From: Lysobacterales bacterium
Lineage (GTDB): Bacteria; Pseudomonadota; Gammaproteobacteria; Xanthomonadales; Marinicellaceae
Length of the DNA stretch: 5,040 bases
Assembly (NCBI GenBank): GCA_015494035.1
Contig: WGBZ01000051.1
Span: 1 to 5,040, forward strand
Direction of reading: 5' to 3'
In this document: positions 1-5,040 of the stretch, piece by piece
How positions within the stretch are numbered: position 1 is the stretch's first letter
Layout: each line of letters starts with the position of its first letter
Program-made: the position numbers and the translations under genes
Notes under the pieces: generated by a model
What the model was told of the DNA's origin: nothing
Seen by the model: the letters and a program-made list of their open reading frames with translations, nothing else
Databases searched by the model: none

Positions 1-54
1 ACTGAACAATTTTTCACGACAATCTGCTCGCGCCAGATTCAATCAGAGGCTCCC
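1..54 (-). repeat. Outer arm of a MITE-like hairpin repeat, partial at window edge
   Basis: Read on the minus strand, this segment matches the left arm of the element at 3260-3421 at about 51 of 54 positions by eye, counting from base 3259. The terminus (GGGAGCCTCTGATTGAATC on the minus strand) lies at position 54, and the interior of the element runs off the left edge of the window. The flanking bases outside the terminus read CTTG on the minus strand, a poor match to the YTAR seen at other copies. It lies in the gap beyond the 3' end of sufT. The repeat assignment is a direct sequence match. The transposon-like origin is inference. Confidence 0.85.
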
Positions 55-96
55 AAGACATCGGATAAGTCATCCGGCTAAGCTCGTGCCTGACAG

Positions 97-140
97 ATCC
101 CATGAAAAAACCCGGCAGCTGCCGGGTTTTTTCATGGGAT
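97..140. terminator. Bidirectional Rho-independent terminator (44-bp perfect palindrome)
   Basis: Positions 97-140 are a perfect inverted repeat centred between 118 and 119. The GC core (CCCGGCAGCTGCCGGG, 111-126) is flanked by A6 on one side and T6 on the other. On either strand, the transcript forms a GC-rich hairpin followed by a run of U, the classic intrinsic terminator form. It lies about 100 bp past the sufT stop codon and can end the minus-strand sufT transcript. It could equally end a rightward gene lying left of the window. The complementarity extends beyond the A/T tracts (ATCCCATG/CATGGGAT), which is longer than a terminator needs. Confidence 0.85.
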
Positions 141-144
141 GAAC

Positions 145-217
145 TTAGGGAAGCTCTGATCGAATCGCGGATTTGCATCTCATACCTGAAATGCCCGAAA
201 ACTGCGTTGAAACCTGC
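145..217 (-). repeat. Half copy of the MITE-like hairpin repeat
   Basis: TTAG (145-148) is followed by GGAAGCTCTGATCGAATC and a stretch that aligns with the reverse complement of the right arm of the element at 3098-3255. About 53 of the first 63 positions agree by eye, including the shared block CCTGAAATG. Similarity fades near 217, around what would be the central hairpin, and only a degenerate trace may extend to about 230. The other arm is missing: sufT coding sequence begins at 241. The copy is therefore truncated at its centre on the side facing sufT. Confidence 0.8.
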
Positions 218-240
218 ACAAGCCTGCTGGAACCATCCGG

Positions 241-795
241 TTACAACATGCCGGTTTCCAGCTTGGCCACGTCACTCATCATGTCGTGGCTCCAGGGCGG
301 ATCGAACACCAGCTCGGTGTTCACTGCATTAACATCCGGTATCAATTTGATTTTGGTGGAAGCATCGGAAATCAGCACATCACCCATGCCACAGCCGGGT
401 GCCGTCAATGTCATTTTGATGTTGGCGTCATAACCGGGCTGGCCTTCGCTGGGCACCACATCGCATTCATAAACCAGCCCCAGATCCACGATATTGACCG
501 GAATTTCCGGGTCATACACGTTTTTCAGCTGCTCCCACACCGCTTTTTCCACATCCTGCTGGCTGGCATTTTCCGGCAAAACCGGCGGTGGCAAAGGGTT
601 TTTCCCCAGGGCATCGGCATTATGCCCAAGAATCATGAACATGCTGCCATCCACGTACACGGTAAAACTGCCGCCCAGGGCCTGGGTGATATAACCCACC
701 ACGCCAGCCGGTAGCTCGATGGTTTCCCCACTGGGCACAGCAATGGCTTCCACATCGCGCTCCAGCTTGAAGGGTTCTGAGGTCATGCTGTACAT
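241..795 (-). CDS. sufT: SufT-type Fe-S cluster assembly protein (MIP18/DUF59 family)
   Basis: This is a probable auxiliary protein for iron-sulfur cluster assembly or delivery in the cytoplasm, of the long SufT type. Read from ATG 795, the protein has 184 residues, close to the usual length of about 175-185. An N-terminal SufT-specific region (about 12-75) carries LERDVEAIAVPSGE and ITQALGGSFTVYV. It is followed by a MIP18/DUF59 domain (about 80-180) with YDPEIPVNIVDLGLVYE (94-110), TAPGCGMGD with the conserved Cys135, and FDPPWSH (165-170). The start is uncertain. ATG 852 would add 19 residues and has GGGAG 4 nt upstream, but those residues come partly from repeat-like DNA (818-840). ATG 795 has only a weak GGA 8 nt upstream, and ATG 786 has none. 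Family alignment favours 795 or 786. It lies just downstream of the CoA-transferase gene on the same strand and is probably co-transcribed with it. No other suf genes are in view. Confidence 0.88.
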   Translation of the reverse strand: MYSMTSEPFKLERDVEAIAVPSGETIELPAGVVGYITQALGGSFTVYVDGSMFMILGHNADALGKNPLPPPVLPENASQQDVEKAVWEQLKNVYDPEIPVNIVDLGLVYECDVVPSEGQPGYDANIKMTLTAPGCGMGDVLISDASTKIKLIPDVNAVNTELVFDPPWSHDMMSDVAKLETGML

Positions 796-817
796 GGGTA
801 TTTTCCGTTTTGTTGGC

Positions 818-865
818 CTAAGGAATCTCTGATTGAGCGGCGGGAAAGGCATTTTACTCCCTGAG
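818..865. repeat. Possible short remnant of the hairpin repeat at the sufT 5' end
   Basis: CTAA (818-821) followed by GGAATCTCTGATTGAG (822-837) closely matches the terminus shared by the other copies (GGAAGCTCTGATTGAATC). At 856-865, ACTCCCTGAG resembles the opposite terminus of the element ending at 3421 (ACTCCCTAAG). If both matches are real, this is an internally deleted copy of about 40 bp between CTAA and CTGA. The left end is a fair match. The right end is short and could be chance. The segment spans the ATG at 852 and supplies the GGGAG upstream of it on the minus strand. Confidence 0.5.
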
Positions 866-875
866 CGGGGTTATT

Positions 876-3074
876 TCACCTGCCAGCCCCGATTTTCCGG
901 GCCTCATCGTCACTTTCGTGCACGGCCAGTGCCAACAGGCGTTGGGTGATTTTGTCCTTGAGCGTGACCGGCGTGTCCAGGCCCATGCGTACCAACAAGG
1001 GCATCAGTGAGTGATCCACTGTGCGCGGCACGGCCTTAATAACGGTTTTGATCAGACCCGCTTTGCTGGCTGTGTGGACCTTCAGCCACTGAAGGGCGTC
1101 GATCAGACGCAATTCCTCGGGGGTGAAGTCGCAACCGTGCGGATAAGGCGAAAAAAGGCCCTGTTGCCGGTATTTGTTCAACACGCGGCTCAGATGCTCC
1201 GGCGTGTTGTTGGCGTAATGGGCCGGCAATGACCAGTTTCGATCCAGCTTGCCGTATTTTTTCGCCTTTTCCATCAATTCCGGCTGAAAACGCGCGTCGC
1301 AAATGGCCAGCATGGACTTGATGCAGTCTTCATCGCTTTTGCCACGCAAATCGGCGATGCCGTATTCAGTGATGACAATGTCACGCAAATGGCGGGGAAT
1401 GGTGTCGTAATCGTAGGTCCACACCACATTGCTGCTGACTCGGCCATTTTTTTCACGCACCGCCCGTAACATCAACACCGAACGGCTGTCACGCAAGGCG
1501 TGCGCCATGGCAACAAAGTTGTACTGGCCGCCCACGCCACTGACTTCCAGGTTGTTGGACAAGCCATCGGAAGCGGCCGCGCCCAGTACATTGACCTTCA
1601 TGGTGGTGTTCATAAAGCGGGCCTTGAGGCGTTGCAGGCGATCCAGTTTTTCCCGCCCGTAGAGTTCATTGACAAAGCTCACCGGCACCATCTGGAATTT
1701 TTCCCGCTCGCCTTCATCCAGCGCATGTAACCAGTCATAAAAGCCTTTGGAACCGAGAAAAAACGCCCCGTGCAACAGCACGCCATGTTTGAGCCGATCC
1801 CCCAGGCCCTGGGCTTCGATGGCTTTTAGCACCTCCGGGTCATTCAGATCTGCCGCCGCCAGCGTCCCATCCGGCAGGCGTAATCGACCGTTCTGCCATT
1901 GCACGGCGTCACGCAGTATGCCCCAATACCGCAGCCACTGCACATCCCTGTCCCTCAGTCTGGGTGGGATGGCACCGGCTTCCAGCAGCGCCTGCAGGGT
2001 CTGTATCGACACAGTTTCGGTGATGCGACCGGCATTCAACAGGGCCTGCAAGGTTTCATCGTCGTACACGTGGCGCTTGAGGATGCCGGATTCCCGCAGT
2101 GCCTGAAAACCCTCGGTGAACATTTCGCTGGCTCCATACAGGCCGTGCGAAAACTCACCCAGCTGTTCATATTTCCTGACAGTGGCAGGAATCCGGTGCG
2201 ACGCGTCCAGCTCATGCAACACCGCTTGCCAGGTGGCCGGGTTGCGATGACGCAATTCCAGCGACGCCACCAACGCATCACCCAGGGAGCCGATGCCAAT
2301 TTGCAAGGTACCGCCGTCTTCAATCAGGGCCGAGGCCCACAAACCGATGGCGTAATCGGTGTCATTGATGGCCTGTTTGGGCACGGCATATTGCGTGAAA
2401 TAATGCGCCGGGTCGTCGATCACCAGATCAAAAAAGTCCGCATCGACTTCCGCCTGGCCGGTCATGTAGGGCATGCTCGGGTTTACTTGCGCCACCAGCA
2501 AGGGGCGCGAACTGGCCGGTAATTCCTGCAGCCGGGCCACCAAGTCAAGGGTTACGTCGGTGTTGGAGCCCAGTGACAAACGGCGGCTGCCGTTGACCTC
2601 GCGCATAGCCACTTGTTGCACCAGCACGTTCATGCCCGTGGCCAGCATGTCACGCGCCGCATGGGTGTAGTTGCTGCTGGTATACCAGCGTTGGGCCTGT
2701 GATGAGCGGAGCATGCTGCCGGGCTGGAAATAAAACTCACTGATGCGAACATTGGGCGGCACCTGGCTGCGTTTGAGCGGCTCCAGGTAGCGCAATGGCT
2801 CGTGACCGGCAAAATAGCGTTCAACGAAAGGGGCCAGAAACCGCTTTTCCAGGTCTGAACCTGCCTTGGGCACAGCCAGTGACAGGGCCGTAAACAATTC
2901 CAGCCGGAAATCCGGGTTATCCAGCGCGTGTTGCCACAGGGCATTCAACACGGGGTTGGGTTTGCCGATGCCCAAAGGCGCGCCCACCACGGCATGGTGC
3001 TGCGTGTGCGCCAGTATCCGCTCCAGGCCAGCGGCCAGCGTATCCACCCATTGAACACTTTTTTTGTCTGGCAT
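876..3074 (-). CDS. Acetyl-CoA hydrolase/CoA-transferase family protein, large form
   Basis: This is a probable cytoplasmic class I CoA-transferase or acyl-CoA hydrolase of the acetyl-CoA hydrolase / 4-hydroxybutyrate CoA-transferase family; the substrate cannot be read from sequence. Residues are numbered from the upstream GTG at 3083; subtract 3 for ATG 3074, which gives 732 residues. Family motifs are TLQIGIGSLGDAL (259-271), GASEMFTEG (317-325) with Glu320 aligning with the catalytic Glu of the HTEM motif, SGVGGQYNF (515-523) and ITEYGIADLRGKS (571-583). Common members have about 430-500 residues. Here the distance from the Glu motif to SGVGGQ is about 195 residues, roughly 90 more than usual, and there is a C-terminal extension after about 640. 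The extra segment carries two TLQALLxAG copies (344-352, 362-370). ATG 3074 is preferred because AAAGGAG ends 8 nt upstream, whereas GTG 3083 overlaps that site. sufT follows on the same strand, and a repeat element lies just upstream. Confidence 0.9.
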   Translation of the reverse strand: MPDKKSVQWVDTLAAGLERILAHTQHHAVVGAPLGIGKPNPVLNALWQHALDNPDFRLELFTALSLAVPKAGSDLEKRFLAPFVERYFAGHEPLRYLEPLKRSQVPPNVRISEFYFQPGSMLRSSQAQRWYTSSNYTHAARDMLATGMNVLVQQVAMREVNGSRRLSLGSNTDVTLDLVARLQELPASSRPLLVAQVNPSMPYMTGQAEVDADFFDLVIDDPAHYFTQYAVPKQAINDTDYAIGLWASALIEDGGTLQIGIGSLGDALVASLELRHRNPATWQAVLHELDASHRIPATVRKYEQLGEFSHGLYGASEMFTEGFQALRESGILKRHVYDDETLQALLNAGRITETVSIQTLQALLEAGAIPPRLRDRDVQWLRYWGILRDAVQWQNGRLRLPDGTLAAADLNDPEVLKAIEAQGLGDRLKHGVLLHGAFFLGSKGFYDWLHALDEGEREKFQMVPVSFVNELYGREKLDRLQRLKARFMNTTMKVNVLGAAASDGLSNNLEVSGVGGQYNFVAMAHALRDSRSVLMLRAVREKNGRVSSNVVWTYDYDTIPRHLRDIVITEYGIADLRGKSDEDCIKSMLAICDARFQPELMEKAKKYGKLDRNWSLPAHYANNTPEHLSRVLNKYRQQGLFSPYPHGCDFTPEELRLIDALQWLKVHTASKAGLIKTVIKAVPRTVDHSLMPLLVRMGLDTPVTLKDKITQRLLALAVHESDDEARKIGAGR

Positions 3075-3082
3075 CAGTGACA

Positions 3083-3089
3083 CTCCTTT
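3083..3089 (-). promoter_or_regulatory. Ribosome-binding site that fixes the CoA-transferase start
   Basis: The minus strand reads AAAGGAG, near-perfect complementarity to the 16S 3' end, with 8 nt before ATG 3074. The upstream in-frame GTG at 3083 shares its first G with this site and so cannot be served by it. This argues for ATG 3074. The outer edge of the repeat-flanking CTAG (3094-3097) is only 4 bp upstream. Confidence 0.75.
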
Positions 3090-3097
3090 AGGCCTAG

Positions 3098-3255
3098 GGA
3101 AGCGCAGATTGAATCTGGACGAAGCAGATTATGCCGGAAATGTTCGAGAACAAGGCGAAGTTTGCAGTCAATAGCGGGCTATTGGCAAGGACTTCAACGC
3201 CGTTATCGGACATTTCAGGCGTGAGATGCGAGTTCACGATTCGATCAGGGCTTCC
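3098..3255 (+). repeat. MITE-like long-hairpin repeat, copy A
   Basis: This 158-bp element has inverted termini: GGAAGCGCAGATTGAATC at the left, and GATTCGATCAGGGCTTCC at the right. The left end is preceded by CTAG (3094-3097) and the right end is followed by CTGG (3256-3259). The arms pair imperfectly along most of their length and meet in a strong central hairpin (3157-3195): GAAGT/ACTTC, TTGC/GCAA and CAATAG/CTATTG around a CGGG loop. It carries no ORF of note and no transposase. It fills the leader region of the CoA-transferase gene. The repeat family is established from sequence within this window. A non-autonomous transposon origin is inferred. Confidence 0.85.
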
Positions 3256-3259
3256 CTGG

Positions 3260-3421
3260 GGAGCCTCTGATTGAATCTGGCGCGAACAGATTGGCGTGGA
3301 AAATTGTTCAGTTCAAGGCGCAAACCGCACGTAATAGCAAGGCTATTGCGAAGGTTTGCAACGTCCGAAATGGACGATTTTACGCCACAAGATGCCGTGT
3401 CACGATTCAATCAGAGACTCC
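3260..3421 (+). repeat. MITE-like long-hairpin repeat, copy B
   Basis: This 162-bp element lies head-to-tail with copy A, separated by only CTGG. The termini are GGAGCCTCTGATTGAATC and GATTCAATCAGAGACTCC, followed by CTAA (3422-3425). The central hairpin is GCAAACC (3320-3326) paired with GGTTTGC (3353-3359), and AATAGC (3333-3338) paired with GCTATT (3342-3347), with loop AAG. Both arms keep partial pairing out to the ends, so a transcript would fold into one hairpin of about 160 nt. The right end abuts the safE-like stop codon: CTA at 3422-3424 is TAG on the minus strand. It could also act as a terminator-like or mRNA-stabilising structure after that gene, but it has no U-tract. Confidence 0.87.
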
Positions 3422-4132
3422 CTAAGGCACGCACGAATCAAGAAACGCAGCAATGGGCGTAAAAACAGCCTGACTGGGAAAAAGCCGGCTGGCCACCCAG
3501 GGCGACAGCAGCGTCCATAACCCAATGGTGGCAATAAAGGCCCCGGCACCGGTGCGCCAGCGGGAACCGGTCAGGACATCGCGCCAGCGATGCAACAGGC
3601 CGGCGGCCAGAAACATGGAAGGCAAGGTGCCCAGACCAAAAAAGAACATAAACCGGCCACCGGCGAACCAGTCACCAGTGGTGGCCGCGGCCACCAGCAC
3701 GCCGTACAACAAGCCGCAGGGGATCAGGCCCCAGATCAGGCCCTTGAGCACATTGGCCCACGGGCTGTTTTTCTGCAGTTGATGCCGCAAGGGCTTTTGC
3801 AGCCGTTGCCACAAGGGGCTGGCGGCCAAAGGCATGGACCAGCCCCGGGCGCGGAACATGAGGGCAATGCCCATTAGCAGCAAAGTCAGGCCCAGGGCCG
3901 ATCGCAACCAGAAGCCCCATTGCGCCAGCGGCACGCGCAGGGCCAGGCCTTGCACCAGCCCGGCAAAAAAAATACCCAACGCCGTATAGGTGATAATCCG
4001 GCCCAGATTCACCAACACCACATCACGCACCTGAGCGCGCTGGCCACAGAACAGGCCACACAGGCCACCGCACATGGCCAGGCAATGCACGCTCGAAAAC
4101 ACCCCGATCAGAAAAGGCGTCAGCCAGCTCAT
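3422..4132 (-). CDS. TauE/SafE-type (DsbD_2-like) membrane protein linked to cbb3 oxidase maturation
   Basis: This polytopic inner-membrane protein of 236 residues belongs to the family annotated as sulfite exporter TauE/SafE, DsbD_2 type, commonly found beside ccoS in cbb3 oxidase clusters. About six membrane segments are visible (roughly 2-24, 45-64, 74-94, 128-148, 158-181, 196-215). The N-terminal signature HCLAMCGGLCG (Cys17, Cys21, Cys25, then Cys29) and IPCG (Cys139) in the fourth segment are conserved family features and could handle copper or thiols. A role in copper supply to the oxidase is inferred from context, and real sulfite export is doubtful. An in-frame TTG at 4138 would add two residues. 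ATG 4132 is preferred, although only a weak AGG lies upstream. The gene follows ccoS by 43 bp on the same strand, consistent with one transcript. Its TAG stop overlaps the tetranucleotide flanking repeat copy B. Confidence 0.87.
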   Translation of the reverse strand: MSWLTPFLIGVFSSVHCLAMCGGLCGLFCGQRAQVRDVVLVNLGRIITYTALGIFFAGLVQGLALRVPLAQWGFWLRSALGLTLLLMGIALMFRARGWSMPLAASPLWQRLQKPLRHQLQKNSPWANVLKGLIWGLIPCGLLYGVLVAAATTGDWFAGGRFMFFFGLGTLPSMFLAAGLLHRWRDVLTGSRWRTGAGAFIATIGLWTLLSPWVASRLFPSQAVFTPIAAFLDSCVP

Positions 4133-4175
4133 GCGCAACGGCCTGAATATAAAAAAGACTGGTTTTCCATGGCGC

Positions 4176-4445
4176 TTAAGCCTTGCGTCCAGCAGCGGGC
4201 TTGTCCGTCACCGGGCCGGGCTGCTGTGGGGTGTCCTCAACCATATCGGCCGCCGCTTCATCCTGCGCTCTGGTAGTAGAAGCGGAGACACGATGAGGTT
4301 CGAGTGGATCGTCGTCTTCCAGAATCGCAAACGCCGGGGTGTCCAGGTCATCGAACTGGTTATTCTGTACCGCCCAGAAAAAGGCCCAGATGGCAAAACC
4401 CACCAGAACCACACTCAACATCACCAATGCATACACGATGCCCAC
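4176..4445 (-). CDS. ccoS: cbb3-type cytochrome oxidase assembly protein CcoS
   Basis: This small inner-membrane protein is needed for maturation of cbb3-type cytochrome c oxidase, in particular cofactor insertion into CcoN. There are 89 residues: one N-terminal membrane segment (about 4-26), then the CcoS signature FFWAVQNNQFDDLDTPAFAI (22-41) followed by LEDDD. Typical CcoS proteins have about 50-70 residues. The C-terminal 40 or so here form an acidic, Ala/Pro/Thr-rich, low-complexity tail without a recognised motif. The start is GTG 4445, supported by AGAGGAGA ending 5 nt upstream. The gene precedes the SafE-type gene as in many cbb3 clusters. However, ccoI, the usual gene before it, is absent: dinB diverges from this point, so the rest of the cluster must lie elsewhere or be missing. 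No FNR box (TTGAT-N4-ATCAA) is visible upstream. Confidence 0.92.
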   Translation of the reverse strand: MGIVYALVMLSVVLVGFAIWAFFWAVQNNQFDDLDTPAFAILEDDDPLEPHRVSASTTRAQDEAAADMVEDTPQQPGPVTDKPAAGRKA

Positions 4446-4450
4446 AATTT

Positions 4451-4458
4451 TCTCCTCT
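4451..4458 (-). promoter_or_regulatory. ccoS: Ribosome-binding site supporting the GTG start of ccoS
   Basis: The minus strand reads AGAGGAGA, with the AGGAG core 6 nt before GTG 4445. Residues from that GTG onward form the expected N-terminal membrane segment, so the non-ATG start is well supported. Confidence 0.7.
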
Positions 4459-4526
4459 GTTAATTGCCTGCACGGTCTGGCAGCAACCTGCTGTTTTACC
4501 CGCTGTCCAGTTTATCACGCCAGGTC

Positions 4527-4556
4527 TTGTTCAGCCGCGGCTGGCGGCGTCATAAT
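4527..4556 (+). promoter_or_regulatory. Candidate sigma70 promoter of dinB
   Basis: TTGTTC (4527-4532) and CATAAT (4551-4556) are separated by 18 bp, and each resembles the -35 or -10 consensus. The expected transcription start falls at about 4562-4563, on or next to the dinB ATG, and no Shine-Dalgarno sequence is seen before that ATG. This would fit a leaderless or near-leaderless transcript. The spacer contains a 12-bp perfect palindrome, CAGCCGCGGCTG (4532-4543). No LexA-type CTGT-N8-ACAG box is present. The call rests on consensus resemblance only. Confidence 0.35.
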
Positions 4557-4562
4557 ACGCGC

Positions 4563-5040
4563 ATGACAGCACCCGTGCGTAAAATCATTCACGTGGACAT
4601 GGACAGCTTTTACGCTTCTGTGGAAGTGCGCGAAAACCCGTCGCTGGCTGGCCGGCCCATCGCCGTGGGCGGTCACCCGCAGACTCGTGGCATGGTGGCC
4701 ACCTGTTCCTACGAAGCGCGGCAATACGGCGTGCATTCGGCCATGCCCATGTCCCGGGCCGTGCGGCTGTGCCCGGAGCTGATTGTGCTGCCGGTCAACA
4801 TGCCGCTGTACCGGGCCGTATCGGCGCGCATCATGGCCATTTTCCGCCAGTACACCACCCGCATTGAGCCGTTATCGCTGGATGAGGCCTTTCTTGACGT
4901 GACCCACAGCGATGCCTGTCAGAGCAGCGCCACGCGCATGGCCGAGGCTATTCGCCAACGCATTTTTGCACAGGAAGCACTCACCGCGTCGGCCGGCATT
5001 GCCCCCAACAAGTTCCTGGCCAAGGGGGCCAGCGACTGGC
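4563..5040 (+). CDS. dinB: DNA polymerase IV (Y-family, DinB), N-terminal part
   Basis: This error-prone translesion DNA polymerase copies past damaged template bases and lacks proofreading. 159 codons are visible, and the gene runs off the right edge; full-length proteins have about 350 residues. The canonical start [15 protein letters not shown] contains the catalytic Asp12, with Tyr17 at the position of the E. coli steric-gate Phe13. The second catalytic motif is SLDEAFLD with Asp107 and Glu108 (E. coli Asp103 and Glu104, with the same 4-residue offset). [20 protein letters not shown] (47-66) is the conserved finger-region motif, and [12 protein letters not shown] (143-154) is also conserved. 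All catalytic residues in the visible part are intact. ATG 4563 is chosen because it sits just before the family-conserved N-terminus. The gene diverges from ccoS, with which it shares a 117-bp intergenic region. Confidence 0.95.
   Translation, partial: MTAPVRKIIHVDMDSFYASVEVRENPSLAGRPIAVGGHPQTRGMVATCSYEARQYGVHSAMPMSRAVRLCPELIVLPVNMPLYRAVSARIMAIFRQYTTRIEPLSLDEAFLDVTHSDACQSSATRMAEAIRQRIFAQEALTASAGIAPNKFLAKGASDW

Noticed and set aside
102..433. Two overlapping plus-strand ORFs of 76 and 86 codons at the left edge
   Set aside because: They run through the terminator palindrome, the repeat half copy and the antisense strand of sufT, with no SD or recognisable product.
1899..2522. 207-codon plus-strand ORF inside the CoA-transferase gene
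   Set aside because: It is fully antisense to a well-supported gene whose motifs are all in the minus frame. The composition is typical of a shadow ORF in GC-rich DNA.
3128..3153. Promoter-like TTGTTC and CATAAT on the minus strand inside repeat copy A, ahead of the CoA-transferase gene
   Set aside because: The spacing between the boxes is only 14 bp, too short for a convincing sigma70 promoter.
3098..3421. CRISPR array from the tandem repeats
   Set aside because: There are only two units of about 160 bp separated by 4 bp, with long inverted arms. There are no short direct repeats with unique spacers and no cas gene.
3920..4276. 118- and 129-codon plus-strand ORFs across the safE-like and ccoS genes
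   Set aside because: They are antisense to two recognised genes and have no family-like motif or plausible start signal.
4489..4509. LexA box upstream of dinB from two CTGT motifs
   Set aside because: The two CTGT motifs are direct repeats, not the inverted CTGT-N8-ACAG arrangement that LexA of gammaproteobacteria needs.
4515..4736. 73-codon minus-strand ORF over the dinB start
   Set aside because: It is antisense to the conserved catalytic N-terminus of dinB and is better explained as a shadow.

Overview
The window looks like a chromosomal segment of a heterotrophic, oxygen-respiring proteobacterium, probably a gammaproteobacterium. The basis is a CcoS-type cbb3 oxidase assembly protein, a SufT-type Fe-S protein, a DinB polymerase, moderately GC-rich codon use and compact gene spacing. 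No 16S or other decisive marker is present, so the genus is left open.

Layout, left to right. Positions 1-240 hold no gene. They contain the outer arm of one dispersed repeat (1-54), a 44-bp perfect palindrome that reads as a bidirectional intrinsic terminator (97-140), and half of a second repeat copy (145-217). Next come minus-strand genes: sufT (stop at 241), a large acetyl-CoA hydrolase/CoA-transferase family protein (876-3074) and, after a 347-bp gap filled by two tandem repeat elements (3098-3255 and 3260-3421), a TauE/SafE (DsbD_2-like) membrane protein (3422-4132) and ccoS (4176-4445). A 117-bp divergent intergenic region separates ccoS from dinB (DNA polymerase IV). dinB runs rightward from 4563 and is cut off by the window edge after 159 codons.

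ccoS and the SafE-type gene form a probable two-gene unit for cbb3 cytochrome oxidase maturation and copper handling. ccoI, the usual neighbour upstream of ccoS, is not next to it here, because dinB occupies that side. The CoA-transferase and sufT genes are 23 bp or about 80 bp apart, depending on the sufT start, and are probably co-transcribed. No functional link between them is evident.

The most notable content is the repeat family. It consists of roughly 160-bp, long-hairpin, MITE-like elements with shared termini (core TGATTGAATC) next to YTAR-like tetranucleotides. Two near-complete copies lie in tandem, two partial copies sit at the left edge, and a very short possible remnant lies at the sufT 5' end. 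They occupy nearly every intergenic gap around the CoA-transferase and sufT genes. One copy abuts that gene's ribosome-binding site and another abuts the safE stop codon. Paired bases in the central stem change together between copies, which suggests that the hairpin itself is maintained. No obviously new multi-gene system is visible.
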